A DNA stretch of 64,000 nucleotides from ZC4RG30 sp039917615 (lineage in GTDB: Bacteria; Pseudomonadota; Gammaproteobacteria; Steroidobacterales; Steroidobacteraceae), in contig JBDSJD010000049.1 in assembly GCA_039917615.1 (NCBI GenBank), positions 47,149 through 111,148 on the forward strand, written 5' to 3'. The notes under the pieces were generated by a model. The model did not search any database and had not been told where the DNA came from. It saw only the letters and a program-made list of their open reading frames with translations. The position numbers and the translations under genes are program-made. This document shows, one piece after another, positions 50,216-59,725 of the stretch. Numbering within the stretch: the stretch's first letter is position 1; each line of letters starts with the position of its first letter.

Positions 50216-51820
50216 TCATGACAAACGATTAATGCGGGAAATGGTGCCGCCACGGGCCTTTCTCAAGCCCCCGAAAACGGCCCCTGCCAGTATGACCCCG
50301 GCAAGCCCGATCACAAGCCAGTTTCCGAGCAGCAGGTACGGCGTGGCGCCCTGTCTCGGGGTCAGGCTGCCGCGTAGCACGGCCTCGGTAAACTCCTGCG
50401 CGCGACCGGTTACCTTGCCAAAGGGGTTGATCACCGCCGATACGCCGTCATTGGCGGCCCGCAGCAGATAGCGGCGGCTCTCCAGTGCCCGCATCCGGGC
50501 GATCTGCAGGTGCTGGTAGCGGGCTCCGGAGTGGCTGAACCAGCCGTCATTCGTCACGGTCACGAGCGCATCCGCCAGGCGCGTTTCCGGATTCATCATC
50601 GCTGGATAGGCATCCTCGTAACAAATGCTGGCCGCAAGCCGCATGCCCGCCAGGTCGAACAGCGGCTGCCGCGCGTCGCCTGGTGTGAAATCGGAATACG
50701 GCAGGTTCATGAGTCGCATCCAGTTGCGGAGCCACGACGGCACGGGAAAGTATTCGCCGAATGGCACCAGGTGCCGCTTGTCGTAGAACGCAGGCTCGCC
50801 ACTGCCCATGCCAAGCAGCGAGTTGAAGTAGAAGGGTTCGGCGTCCGCGCCGGCATCAGACTGGGCCTCGCGTATCACACCCATCAGCATCGCCGAGTTG
50901 CTGCGGCGCGCCGCCGACCATACGGTGGCAATGTAGTTCGGATAAAGATTTGCAAGGTCAGGCAGTGCCGACTCCGGCCAGATAATGAGGTTTGCACCCA
51001 GCGCTTCGCGATGCAGACGCTCGTAGGTATCGAGGATGTTCTGCTGGTTCGACAGCAGCCATTTCATGTCCTGCGGTATCGCACCCTGCAGGATGGCAAC
51101 CGTGCGGGCAGGTCCCGAAACCTTTGTCCACTCGATATCCCGCAATGACAGGCCCGTGGTCCAGGGAAGTATCAGCGCCACCGGCGCAAGCCAGCGCGCA
51201 ACGCCGCGCGCACGCCACAAGTGCACCAGCCCGCCCGCACAAACCAGCAGCGCGAGGCTCACCAGATGCACACCGCCCACCGGCGCCAGTCCGGCAAGCC
51301 AGGTGTCGGTCTGGGAATAGCCCAGCGACAACCACGGAAAGCCGCTGAGAAACCAGCCGCGCCACCATTCGACAATCACCCAGGCTGCCGGCACCAGCAA
51401 CAGACATCCCGGTGCCGAGCGAGGTGCGAGCCAGCGCACCGCGACGTAACCCAGCAACGCCTGCCATGCCGCCATGATCATCACCAGCGCCGCCATCACC
51501 GGCAGTGCCACCCAGACTGGCGCTTGCCCGAAACCATGAATCGATATGAACAGCCACCAGGTGCCGGCGGCATACAGGCCCAGGCCAAAGGCAAAGCCGA
51601 GCCAGGCGCCCTCTCGCGCACTGGCGGCGCGCGTCCACAGGCCCACCAACATCGCAGGGCACAGCAACGCCAGACACCACACATCATGCGGCGCGAACGC
51701 CGCGGTGAGTGCGGCACCGGCCAACATGGCGATAGCCCGCAGCAACCACGGCATGGAGCCGGCGGCGCGCGATCCCGCCGGTTGTTCAGCCACTTTGATC
51801 CGAGGCAGCGACGGCATCAT
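50216..51820 (-). CDS. lnt: Apolipoprotein N-acyltransferase
   Basis: A 534-residue inner-membrane enzyme adding the third acyl chain to lipoproteins. Six or so N-terminal hydrophobic helices are followed by a periplasmic nitrilase domain with the triad Glu in IWPESALPD, Lys in YDKRHLVPFGEYFP and Cys in ASICYEDAYP. A last helix lies at the C-terminus. The first ~22 residues are hydrophilic and overlap the end of corC by 35 bp, so the true start may be the ATG at 51754. The operon order miaB, phoH, ybeY, corC, lnt is conserved in gammaproteobacteria. Confidence 0.95.
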   Translation of the reverse strand: MMPSLPRIKVAEQPAGSRAAGSMPWLLRAIAMLAGAALTAAFAPHDVWCLALLCPAMLVGLWTRAASAREGAWLGFAFGLGLYAAGTWWLFISIHGFGQAPVWVALPVMAALVMIMAAWQALLGYVAVRWLAPRSAPGCLLLVPAAWVIVEWWRGWFLSGFPWLSLGYSQTDTWLAGLAPVGGVHLVSLALLVCAGGLVHLWRARGVARWLAPVALILPWTTGLSLRDIEWTKVSGPARTVAILQGAIPQDMKWLLSNQQNILDTYERLHREALGANLIIWPESALPDLANLYPNYIATVWSAARRSNSAMLMGVIREAQSDAGADAEPFYFNSLLGMGSGEPAFYDKRHLVPFGEYFPVPSWLRNWMRLMNLPYSDFTPGDARQPLFDLAGMRLAASICYEDAYPAMMNPETRLADALVTVTNDGWFSHSGARYQHLQIARMRALESRRYLLRAANDGVSAVINPFGKVTGRAQEFTEAVLRGSLTPRQGATPYLLLGNWLVIGLAGVILAGAVFGGLRKARGGTISRINRLS

Positions 51821-52658
51821 CCGGCGCTACGTCCGAGACTGGCAGCGTGACGCGCAGGGTCTCGACACGACGCCGGTCCGCGCGCGTTACCCGGAACTCG
51901 AATCCATGCAGCTGCACCATTTCGCCACGACGCGGCAGGCGTCCGAAGTGCTGCGTCACCAGACCCGCCACGGTGTCATTGGCATCATCTGGAAGATCCG
52001 CGCTGAAATACTCGTTGAAATCCACGATGCGCGTGCCGCCGCGCACCAGGAACTGCCGCTCGTCTTCGCGGCGGATGTTCTTCTCGTCCTCGACATCGTA
52101 TTCATCGTCGATTTCGCCGATGATCTGCTCGATCACGTCTTCCATGGTCACAAGGCCCGCCACGCTGCCGTATTCGTCGACGGCCACTGCCATGTGGTTG
52201 CGGCCCACGCGCAGTTCTTTCAACAGCACATTGACGCGTTTGGATTCGGGCACGAACAGGGGTTTGCGCATCCAGTCGCGCATGGCGAAGCTCGCGGCCG
52301 TATTCACGGTAAGCAGGCGCAGCAGGTCCTTCGCGAGCAGGATGCCCACCACTTTCTCCCCGTCGGCTTCCATTACGGGAAAGCGCGAATGGCCCGAATC
52401 GATCGCCACCGACAGGATGCGCGGCGCCAGGTCATCCTCGCGCACGCAGATCATCTGGTTGTGCGGCACCATGATGTCGCGCACCTGCAGGTCCGTTACA
52501 TCAAGCACCCCTTCCACCATCGACAGTGCATCGGAATCGAGCAGCCCGTGCTGCGCGGCGCCCTTCAACATATCGCGCAACTGCGCCCGATCTTTCGGGG
52601 CGGCAAAACGCCGCAGGCGGCGCATTACCCCCGTGGCTGTGCTTTCCGGGTCAGCCAT
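51786..52658 (-). CDS. corC: CorC/HlyC-family CBS-domain protein
   Basis: A 290-residue protein with two CBS domains (DVTDLQVRDIMVPHNQMICV to LLAKDLLRLL, then PESKRVNVLLKEL to GLVTMEDVIEQIIGEIDDEYD) and a C-terminal CorC/HlyC transporter-associated domain. There is no transmembrane part, so it is the soluble YbeX/CorC form linked to Mg/Co efflux and to ribosome stress in E. coli. The ATG at 52658 overlaps the ybeY end by 8 bp; a longer frame exists upstream. Confidence 0.93.
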   Translation of the reverse strand: MADPESTATGVMRRLRRFAAPKDRAQLRDMLKGAAQHGLLDSDALSMVEGVLDVTDLQVRDIMVPHNQMICVREDDLAPRILSVAIDSGHSRFPVMEADGEKVVGILLAKDLLRLLTVNTAASFAMRDWMRKPLFVPESKRVNVLLKELRVGRNHMAVAVDEYGSVAGLVTMEDVIEQIIGEIDDEYDVEDEKNIRREDERQFLVRGGTRIVDFNEYFSADLPDDANDTVAGLVTQHFGRLPRRGEMVQLHGFEFRVTRADRRRVETLRVTLPVSDVAPDDAVAASDQSG

Positions 52659-53142
52659 GTCGCTCACCGGCAGGGCGCTGGTCGCGGCGATACGGATTGC
52701 CAAAGCCCAGTCGTTTCAGCACCGCAATCTCGCGCCGCTCCATGCGTGCCGCCTCATCGTCCTGTTCATGATCATAGCCAGCCAGGTGCAGCGCGCCGTG
52801 CACGATCAGGTGCGCCCAATGTGCCATTTCCGTCTTGCCCTGGTCGCGTGCCTCGCGTCGCAACACCACGGGACAGATCACCACATCGCCAAGCGGCTGG
52901 GGTCGTACGCCTGGCGCCGGCGGGGCGGGAAAAGCCAGCACGTTGGTGGGTTTGTCTTTGCCGCAGTACTTGCGATTCAGTGCCCGCATGCGCGTTGCCG
53001 ACACCACCTGCAGCGCCATTTCATGGCCGATGCCCCGCGTTCCCAGCGCAGCATCGGCCCAGCGAGCCATCAGGCGTCGCGACGGCGCCCGCACCCGCGC
53101 CGGCAGGCGGCAATCGACAATCAGCGCACCGCGGCGGGTCAT
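52651..53142 (-). CDS. ybeY: Endoribonuclease YbeY
   Basis: A 163-residue zinc-dependent endoribonuclease for 16S rRNA 3' end maturation and ribosome quality control. The zinc site is HGALHLAGYDHE (H3 motif), and NRKYCGKDKPTNVLAFP is the conserved basic loop. The gene overlaps phoH by ATGA (53139-53142) and corC by 8 bp. Confidence 0.96.
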   Translation of the reverse strand: MTRRGALIVDCRLPARVRAPSRRLMARWADAALGTRGIGHEMALQVVSATRMRALNRKYCGKDKPTNVLAFPAPPAPGVRPQPLGDVVICPVVLRREARDQGKTEMAHWAHLIVHGALHLAGYDHEQDDEAARMERREIAVLKRLGFGNPYRRDQRPAGERHG

Positions 53143-54134
53143 GTCGGCACCTGCTGTTCGTAGGCGCGCACGATGCGCTGCACCAGCGGGTGCCGCACCA
53201 CGTCGCTGGCATCGAAATGAGTAAATGCCACGCCGCTTACGCCCGGCAACACATCGACCGCATTGCGCAGGCCGGAAAGCTTGCCCGCTGGCAGATCGGT
53301 CTGTGTCAGATCGCCGGTAACCACCGCCCGCGAACCAAAGCCGATGCGGGTGAGGAACATCTTCATCTGTTCAGGCGTCGTGTTCTGCGCCTCATCGAGA
53401 ATGATGAATGACTCATTGAGCGAGCGGCCGCGCATGAATGCGAGCGGCGCCACTTCGATGATGTTGCGCTCGATGAAACGCGCCACCCGTTCGAATCCCA
53501 TCATTTCGTACAGCGCGTCGTACATCGGCCGCAGGTAGGGATCGACCTTCTGCGTAAGGTCACCCGGCAGGAATCCGAGGCGCTCGCCCGCCTCCACCGC
53601 AGGCCGCACCAGCACGATGCGCCGCACGCGCTCACTCTGCAGTGCCTCCACCGCACAGGCCACAGCCAGATAGGTTTTGCCCGTGCCGGCTGGCCCGATG
53701 CCGAAGGTCAGATCATGACCGTGGATGTTTGCCAGGTAACCCTTCTGGTGTTCGCCGCGCGCGCGGATTGTGCCGCGCGGCACCCTTGCAGCGTCTTCGC
53801 CCAGCAGCGGGATGACCGGTGCGGCACGCACCGAAGTGGTGTCGTCCGTGTCCGCGTGTTCACGCAGGGCCAGATGCACTTCCGGCAGATCGACCGGCCT
53901 GCCACCTTCGGTCAGCTCGAACAGGTCGCGCAGCACCTGGGTCGCGCCCGCCGAGCGCTCGCCCTGAACGCGGAACTGGTTGCCACGTCGCCGCACTTCC
54001 ACGCCAAGGCGCTGCTCCACCAGCCGCAGGTTTTGGTCCAGCGGACCGCACAATCCCGCCAGGCGGTGGTTGTCTTCCGGCAGCAGTTCGAATTCCATCG
54101 GCGGCGCCAGCGCCGCGTCGCGTCGCTGTTTCAC
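53139..54134 (-). CDS. ybeZ: PhoH-like ATPase (YbeZ)
   Basis: A 331-residue P-loop protein. An N-terminal KH-like region (LRLVEQRLGVEVRRRGN) precedes the helicase/ATPase core with Walker A GPAGTGKTYLAVA and Walker B SFIILDEAQNT, followed by GSRAVVTGDLTQTDLP. It partners YbeY in RNA metabolism. The start is uncertain: GTG 54134 overlaps the miaB stop (GTGA), and ATG 54098 and ATG 54158 are alternatives. Confidence 0.94.
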   Translation of the reverse strand: MKQRRDAALAPPMEFELLPEDNHRLAGLCGPLDQNLRLVEQRLGVEVRRRGNQFRVQGERSAGATQVLRDLFELTEGGRPVDLPEVHLALREHADTDDTTSVRAAPVIPLLGEDAARVPRGTIRARGEHQKGYLANIHGHDLTFGIGPAGTGKTYLAVACAVEALQSERVRRIVLVRPAVEAGERLGFLPGDLTQKVDPYLRPMYDALYEMMGFERVARFIERNIIEVAPLAFMRGRSLNESFIILDEAQNTTPEQMKMFLTRIGFGSRAVVTGDLTQTDLPAGKLSGLRNAVDVLPGVSGVAFTHFDASDVVRHPLVQRIVRAYEQQVPT

Positions 54135-55486
54135 GCGCGCAGTTCCGGCATGGCGCAACTTGCGGGCAGCAGCCGACCGCGCAGGGAGTTGTTCATGGCT
54201 TCGGTGATTTCCACATCGACGAAGCGATTGATCAGGCTCGCGTCGCCGTCGAAGTTCACCCAGCGGTTGTTCTCGGTACGTCCCGCCAGCTGGCGGCTAT
54301 CGCGCCGCGAGGGACGCTCCACCAGCACCCGCTGCACGCTGCCAGTCATGCGCTGGCTGATGGCGCGTGCCTGGGTGTTGAGCAATGCCTGGAGGCGCGC
54401 AAGGCGCGCGGATTTTTCCGAACCCGACACGTCGTCTGGCAGGGATGCCGCAGGGGTTCCGGGCCGCCGGCTATAAATGAAACTGAATGACTGGTCGAAG
54501 CCGACTTCTTCGGTTAGGTCGAGGGTCTGCTGGAAGTCGCGCTCCGTTTCCCCGGGAAAACCCACGATCAGATCCGTGGACACCGTGATATCCGGCCGGA
54601 CCGCCTGCAGACGCCGCAGCTTCTGCTTGAATTCCAGCGCGGTATAACCGCGGCGCATCAGCGCCAGGATCCGGTCCGAACCGCTCTGCACCGGCAGGTG
54701 CATGTGGTTGGCTAGTTTTCGCGTGTGTGCAAAGGCTTCGATCAAGGTGTCGCCGAAATTCAGTGGATGAGAAGTGGTGAAGCGAACGCGCTCCACACCC
54801 GGCATGGCGCTGATCGCCTGGATCAGCTGGCCCAGATCCATCGGGATGCCACCAGGTCGGGGACCTTCATAGGCGTTGACGTTTTGCCCCAGCAGCGTGA
54901 TCTCGCCCACACCCTGCGCGACGAGTTCCCGCACTTCCGCAAGCACCGAGGCTGCCGGACGACTGACTTCCTCGCCACGGGTGTAGGGCACGACACAGTA
55001 GCTGCAGAACTTGCTGCAGCCTTCCATGATCGACACGAATGCCGCCGCGCCGCTGGCGCGTGGCGCAGGCAGGTGATCGAACTTCTCGATCTCCGGAAAA
55101 CTCACATCGATCTGCGATTGTCCCGTGCGTCGCAAGTCGGCGAGCAGTTGCGGAAGGCGGTGGATGGTTTGCGGTCCGAACACGAGATCTACATACGGCG
55201 CACGCGCCGTGATGGCCTCGCCTTCCTGGCTTGCGACACATCCCCCAACGCCAATGATGATGTGGGGACGCTGCGCCTTGAGCAGGCGCCAGGTGCCCAG
55301 CAGGGAATAGACCTTGTCTTCGGCCTTGTCACGCACCGAGCAGGTGTTCATCAGCAGAATATCCGCGGACTGTTCGTTGTCAGCGGGAAGCAGTCCTTCG
55401 GCGGCAGCGAGCACATCACCCATGCGGGTGGAGTCGTACTCGTTCATCTGGCAGCCAAAGGTCTTGATGTAGTAGCGACCGGGCAT
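54131..55486 (-). CDS. miaB: tRNA-2-methylthio-N6-dimethylallyladenosine synthase
   Basis: A 451-residue radical-SAM methylthiotransferase acting on i6A37 of UNN-decoding tRNAs. N-terminal cluster cysteines are C12, C49 and C83 (TFGCQMN, NTCSVRD, GGCVA), and the radical-SAM cluster is C157, C161 and C164 (CSKFCSYC). The C-terminal TRAM domain ends at VEITEAMNNSLRGRLL. All parts are intact. It is the first gene of the miaB-ybeZ-ybeY-corC-lnt operon. Confidence 0.97.
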   Translation of the reverse strand: MPGRYYIKTFGCQMNEYDSTRMGDVLAAAEGLLPADNEQSADILLMNTCSVRDKAEDKVYSLLGTWRLLKAQRPHIIIGVGGCVASQEGEAITARAPYVDLVFGPQTIHRLPQLLADLRRTGQSQIDVSFPEIEKFDHLPAPRASGAAAFVSIMEGCSKFCSYCVVPYTRGEEVSRPAASVLAEVRELVAQGVGEITLLGQNVNAYEGPRPGGIPMDLGQLIQAISAMPGVERVRFTTSHPLNFGDTLIEAFAHTRKLANHMHLPVQSGSDRILALMRRGYTALEFKQKLRRLQAVRPDITVSTDLIVGFPGETERDFQQTLDLTEEVGFDQSFSFIYSRRPGTPAASLPDDVSGSEKSARLARLQALLNTQARAISQRMTGSVQRVLVERPSRRDSRQLAGRTENNRWVNFDGDASLINRFVDVEITEAMNNSLRGRLLPASCAMPELRA

Positions 55487-55569
55487 AAGACCCTGAATTG
55501 AAGCGGAGCCCGGATTTTATCGTTTGTGCGACGCACAAAAAGGTCTCTGAGGGCACCAAGCTCGAAATA

Positions 55570-55596
55570 CCCGGGCAAACCTAGAGAGTGCCCGGG
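55570..55596 (-). terminator. Hairpin terminator after ssb
   Basis: CCCGGGCA and TGCCCGGG pair perfectly over 8 bp with an 11-nt loop. On the minus strand the stem is followed by TATTTCGAG. It lies ~45 bp past the ssb stop and before miaB, separating the two transcripts. Confidence 0.55.
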
Positions 55597-55639
55597 CAGT
55601 TATTGCCTAACCTTATTAATCTGGGAGAACCGGCAGCGA

Positions 55640-56110
55640 TCAGAACGGGATGTCGTCGTCAAAGTCTGCTGGCGCACCACCGGCGCGCTCACTTGCCGGC
55701 GGCGGTGCGAAGCCCTTGCCGCCCGCCTCCCGGGTGTCCCGGGTTTCTTGTGTGGCGCCCCCGCCGCCGCCGCCGCGGCTGCCCATCATCTGCATTTCGC
55801 TGGCCACGATTTCCGTGGTGTAACGATCGTTGCCCTGTTTGTCCTGCCACTTGCGGGTCTGCAGCCGGCCTTCGATGTAGACCTGCGAACCCTTTTTCAG
55901 ATATTCGGCGGCGATCTCGCCCAGGCGATTCCACAGCACGATGCCGTGCCACTCGGTCTGCTCCTTCATCTCGCCGGTGGTTTTGTCTTTCCAGCTTTCT
56001 GAAGTGGCAATGCGGATGTTGGTGACCGTGGTGCCACCGGGCGTGGTGCGTGATTCCGGATCCTGGCCCAGGTTGCCGATGAGAATGACCTTGTTGACGC
56101 CGCGTGCCAT
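55640..56110 (-). CDS. ssb: Single-stranded DNA-binding protein
   Basis: A 156-residue SSB. The OB fold begins RGVNKVILIGNLGQDPESR and includes TEWHGIVLWNRLGEIAAEYLKKGSQVYIEG (as EWHGIVLWNRLGE and KKGSQVYIEGRL). A glycine-rich linker follows, and the tip is DFDDDIPF, the conserved partner-binding end. ATG 56110 has AGGGG upstream. It diverges from uvrA, a classic SOS pair. Confidence 0.97.
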   Translation of the reverse strand: MARGVNKVILIGNLGQDPESRTTPGGTTVTNIRIATSESWKDKTTGEMKEQTEWHGIVLWNRLGEIAAEYLKKGSQVYIEGRLQTRKWQDKQGNDRYTTEIVASEMQMMGSRGGGGGGATQETRDTREAGGKGFAPPPASERAGGAPADFDDDIPF

Positions 56111-56274
56111 GACTAACCCCTGCAGATGAATTTCGAGGACCTGAAGCCTAATGCGATTGCCACCGCGCCCGCTCGCGGCATTCCTGTCGCGAGTGTCCAA
56201 ATAGGCGCGTCTGCCCTGTTCCGGCAGCTATAGTAATCGTTTTTCCACGCTCAGCGCGCAAGCCAGAATCGTCC

Positions 56275-59142
56275 ATGGAATTCATCCGCGTCCGCGGCGC
56301 ACGCACCCACAACCTGCGCAATGTCGATGTCGATCTGCCGCGCAACCGGCTGGTCGTAATCACCGGCCTGTCGGGTTCGGGCAAGTCATCGCTGGCCTTC
56401 GATACCCTGTATGCGGAAGGGCAGCGCCGCTACGTGGAATCGCTGTCGGCCTATGCGCGGCAGTTCCTGTCGATGATGGACAAACCAGACGTCGACAGCA
56501 TCGAGGGCCTGTCGCCCGCGATCGCCATCGAACAGAAGGCAACCTCCCACAACCCCCGCTCGACCGTGGGTACCGTCACCGAAATCTATGACTACCTGCG
56601 GCTGCTCTATGCGCGGGCCGGCATCCCGCGCTGCCCGGACCATGGCATCGACCTGACAGCGCAGACCGTAAGCCAGATGGTGGATCAGGTACTGCGCTTG
56701 CCTGAAGGCGAAAGCTGCCTGCTGCTGGCGCCATTGGTCGCCGCACGCAAGGGCGAACACCACGAGGTGCTGGCGGAGCTGGGCACGCAGGGTTTTGTGC
56801 GCGTGCGCGTCGACGGCACGGTGTACGAGCTCGACGCGGCACCGGCCCTGGATGCAAAGCGCAAACACGATATAGAAGCCGTGGTCGACCGCTTCAAGGT
56901 GCGCGCCGATATCGCCCAGCGTCTGGCCGAATCGTTCGAGACCGCGCTGCGTCTGGGCAACGGCGTGGCGCGCCTGGCATTTGCGCATGGCAAGCAGGAA
57001 GAGATCGTATTCTCCAGTCGCCACGCCTGCCCCACCTGCGGCCACAGCGTGCCGCCACTGGAACCCAAGCTCTTCTCGTTCAACAGCCCGGCAGGCGCCT
57101 GCCCGGCCTGTGACGGACTGGGATACCAGGAATTCTTCGATCCAGCGCGAGTGGTGATGCATCCGCAGCTGTCGCTGGCCGGTGGCGCGATCCGCGGCTG
57201 GGATCGACGCAATGCCTATTATTTCCAGATGATCCGCGCACTCAGCCAGCACTTCAGCTTCGATATCGAGGCGCCGTGGGTCAGCCTTGCGGACCAGGTA
57301 CAGAAGGTCGTGTTGTATGGCAGCGGTGAAATCGAGATCCAGTTTCGCTTTACCGATTCGCGCGGTCGCAGCGCCCGCAAGGCGCATCCCTTCGAGGGCA
57401 TCCTGCCGAATCTCGAGCGCCGCTTTCGCGAGACGGAATCCTCCACGGTGCGCGATGAACTGGGTAAATACCGCGGCACCCGCCGCTGCCCCGAGTGCAG
57501 CGGTGGACGGCTCAACAGCACCGCCCGGCACGTACACGTGGCCGGCACAACACTGCCGGAAATAACGCGGCTTTCCGTGGCCCATGCCATGCAGCATTAC
57601 AACCAGCTGCAAGTGACCGGCTGGCGCGGCGAGATTGCCGTGCGCATCGTCAAGGAAGTAGCTGATCGCCTGCGCTTCCTGGTGGATGTCGGCCTCGACT
57701 ATCTCACGCTGGATCGCAGCGCCGAAACGCTGTCTGGCGGCGAAGCGCAGCGCATCCGTCTGGCAAGCCAGGTCGGCTCCGGCCTTACCGGCGTGCTCTA
57801 CATCCTGGACGAACCTTCCATCGGTCTGCACCAGCGCGACAATCAGCGTCTGCTTGCCACCCTGCAGCGACTGCGCGATCTGGGCAATACGGTGCTGGTG
57901 GTGGAACACGACGAAGAAGCGATCATGACCGCCGACCATGTGATCGACATCGGTCCGGGTGCTGGCGTGCACGGGGGCACTGTGGTGGCGGCAGGAACTC
58001 CCGCCCAGGTGCGCAGCAATCCTGCTTCGCTGACGGGTGATTACCTCAGTGGCCGCAAGGCCATTGCGATACCGGCCATGCGACATGCACGCGATCCCGA
58101 CAAGCAGATACGCATCCGCGGCGCCAGTGCCAACAACCTGCGCAATGTGTCGGCGGACTTTCCCCTCGGCCTGTTCACCTGCGTGACCGGGGTATCCGGC
58201 TCCGGCAAGTCAACGCTGGTCAATGACACCCTGTTTGCAGGTGCTGCGCGGCATCTGGGGCTCACCGGGTTCGACGCGCCGCAGGTTGCCAGCATGGAAG
58301 GGCTCGAATACGTCGACCGGGTTATCGACATCGATCAGAGCCCCATCGGCCGCACACCCCGTTCGAATCCCGCCACCTACACGGGCCTGTTTGTCCCGCT
58401 GCGCGAACTGTTCGCGCAGGTTCCGGAGGCACGCGCCCGCGGCTACGAGGCCGGCCGCTTCAGCTTCAACGTGAAGGGCGGGCGCTGCGAGGCCTGCCAG
58501 GGCGACGGCGTGATCCGCGTTGAGATGCATTTTCTGCCAGATGTCTACGTGGCGTGCGACGTGTGCCACGGGCGGCGCTACAACCGCGAAACGCTGGAAA
58601 TACGCTATCGCGGCAAGAACATCAATGATGTGCTGCAGATGACGATAGAAGAGGCGCTGGCGTTTTTTTCGGCCGTGCCGATGGTCGCATCGAAACTGCA
58701 GACGCTGCTCGATGTGGGCCTGTCCTATATCCAGCTGGGACAGAACGCCACCACGCTGTCGGGCGGTGAAGCGCAACGCGTGAAGCTCGCCCGTGAGCTG
58801 GCAAAGCGCGCCACCGGGCGCACGCTGTACATCCTCGATGAACCCACCACGGGCCTGCACTTCCATGATGTTGCGCAACTGCTGACCGTGTTGCATCGCC
58901 TGCGCGATGAAGGCAACACGGTGGTGGTTATCGAACACAACCTGGATGTCGTCAAGACGGCCGACTGGATCATTGATCTTGGACCGGGCGGTGGCACGCG
59001 TGGCGGACAGATTGTCTGCACCGGGGTGCCGGAGGAAATCGCCGGCAATCCAGACTCAGAAACAGGACGATTTCTGGCGCCGCTGCTGCGCGCCAGAGTG
59101 CCGAACGAATTCAGCCTGCCGGTCGCGGCTGCGCGGAGCTGA
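56275..59142 (+). CDS. uvrA: Excinuclease ABC subunit A
   Basis: A 955-residue ATPase that detects DNA damage with UvrB. The first Walker A is GLSGSGKSSLAFDTLYAEGQ (~31), the ABC signature SGGEAQRIRLASQ lies at ~490, the second Walker A is GVSGSGKSTLVNDTLF (~640) and the second signature is SGGEAQRVKLAREL. Zinc modules include CPTCGHSVPP (near 257) and CEACQGDGVI with CDVCHGRRYN (near 740). Complete and of normal length. The 164-bp gap to ssb holds no canonical LexA box that I can see. Confidence 0.98.
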   Translation: MEFIRVRGARTHNLRNVDVDLPRNRLVVITGLSGSGKSSLAFDTLYAEGQRRYVESLSAYARQFLSMMDKPDVDSIEGLSPAIAIEQKATSHNPRSTVGTVTEIYDYLRLLYARAGIPRCPDHGIDLTAQTVSQMVDQVLRLPEGESCLLLAPLVAARKGEHHEVLAELGTQGFVRVRVDGTVYELDAAPALDAKRKHDIEAVVDRFKVRADIAQRLAESFETALRLGNGVARLAFAHGKQEEIVFSSRHACPTCGHSVPPLEPKLFSFNSPAGACPACDGLGYQEFFDPARVVMHPQLSLAGGAIRGWDRRNAYYFQMIRALSQHFSFDIEAPWVSLADQVQKVVLYGSGEIEIQFRFTDSRGRSARKAHPFEGILPNLERRFRETESSTVRDELGKYRGTRRCPECSGGRLNSTARHVHVAGTTLPEITRLSVAHAMQHYNQLQVTGWRGEIAVRIVKEVADRLRFLVDVGLDYLTLDRSAETLSGGEAQRIRLASQVGSGLTGVLYILDEPSIGLHQRDNQRLLATLQRLRDLGNTVLVVEHDEEAIMTADHVIDIGPGAGVHGGTVVAAGTPAQVRSNPASLTGDYLSGRKAIAIPAMRHARDPDKQIRIRGASANNLRNVSADFPLGLFTCVTGVSGSGKSTLVNDTLFAGAARHLGLTGFDAPQVASMEGLEYVDRVIDIDQSPIGRTPRSNPATYTGLFVPLRELFAQVPEARARGYEAGRFSFNVKGGRCEACQGDGVIRVEMHFLPDVYVACDVCHGRRYNRETLEIRYRGKNINDVLQMTIEEALAFFSAVPMVASKLQTLLDVGLSYIQLGQNATTLSGGEAQRVKLARELAKRATGRTLYILDEPTTGLHFHDVAQLLTVLHRLRDEGNTVVVIEHNLDVVKTADWIIDLGPGGGTRGGQIVCTGVPEEIAGNPDSETGRFLAPLLRARVPNEFSLPVAAARS

Positions 59143-59623
59143 AATACTGGCGCACTTCGCCGCTGGTGCAGCGCTCACGATAGTCACCGCGCGTATAGGC
59201 GGACACCACATTGCGCCAGAAACTGACTGCCGCGGGATTGCGCGAATACTCGAGAATTTCCCAACGCCCCGCGAAGCGGTCGAAAATCAATCGTACGGCG
59301 CTACGCCCCAGGCCGCGTCGCCGCATGCCCCGCGCGACGAAAAACTCCGCCATGCGGAAATCCGTTGCCCGCGACGCTTGCGTCTCCCGCGCCACCATGG
59401 CGAACCCAGCTGGCTGCTGATCGTCGAGTATGGTGAGCAGTGTCGCGGAACGATCGACCAGCCAGCGTTGCAGCTGGTCGGGTTCGCGGTGGCCGATTTC
59501 CCCGAGGGCAGGAAAGATCCCCGTGTTCAACACCCCGAGGTCATCGAGATAGTCGCGATACACGCTCTCGATCCATTCGCGGTCCCGGAGGTTGGCACGC
59601 GCATCGCGCAGGCTTACGGTCAT
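59111..59623 (-). CDS. GNAT-family acetyltransferase
   Basis: A 170-residue protein with the GNAT fold. MAEFFVARGMRRRGLGRSAVRLIF holds the acetyl-CoA binding R-x-x-G-x-G/A loop (RRRGLGRSA), preceded by AGFAMV in strand 4 and followed by YSRNPAAVSFWRNVV in the C-terminal part. The substrate is unknown. ATG 59623 is used; the last 32 bp overlap the 3' end of uvrA on the opposite strand, so the two converge. Confidence 0.8.
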   Translation of the reverse strand: MTVSLRDARANLRDREWIESVYRDYLDDLGVLNTGIFPALGEIGHREPDQLQRWLVDRSATLLTILDDQQPAGFAMVARETQASRATDFRMAEFFVARGMRRRGLGRSAVRLIFDRFAGRWEILEYSRNPAAVSFWRNVVSAYTRGDYRERCTSGEVRQYFSSAQPRPAG

Positions 59624-59640
59624 GTTGCTTGCCCATGGAA

Positions 59641-59680
59641 ACAAGAAAGCCCGGACAGGATATTCCCCTGGCCGGGCTTC
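59641..59680 (-). terminator. Terminator between the lipoprotein gene and the GNAT gene
   Basis: On the minus strand AAGCCCGG and CCGGGCTT form an 8-bp stem around a ~17-nt loop and are followed by TCTTGTTTCC. It fits the end of the small lipoprotein transcript and lies just before the GNAT start. Confidence 0.5.
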
Positions 59681-59725
59681 ATGTCTGTCCGACTTCGCAG
59701 TCGGAGAGATCGGCTTTGCTAGCCC

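Noticed and set aside
56111..56274. LexA box between ssb and uvrA
   Set aside because: Expected for this gene pair, but no CTGT-N8-ACAG site is present; a CTGT at about 56217 has no matching half.
56386..58086. 566-codon open frame on the minus strand
   Set aside because: It lies entirely inside uvrA in antisense, has no family features, and is explained by GC-rich codon bias.
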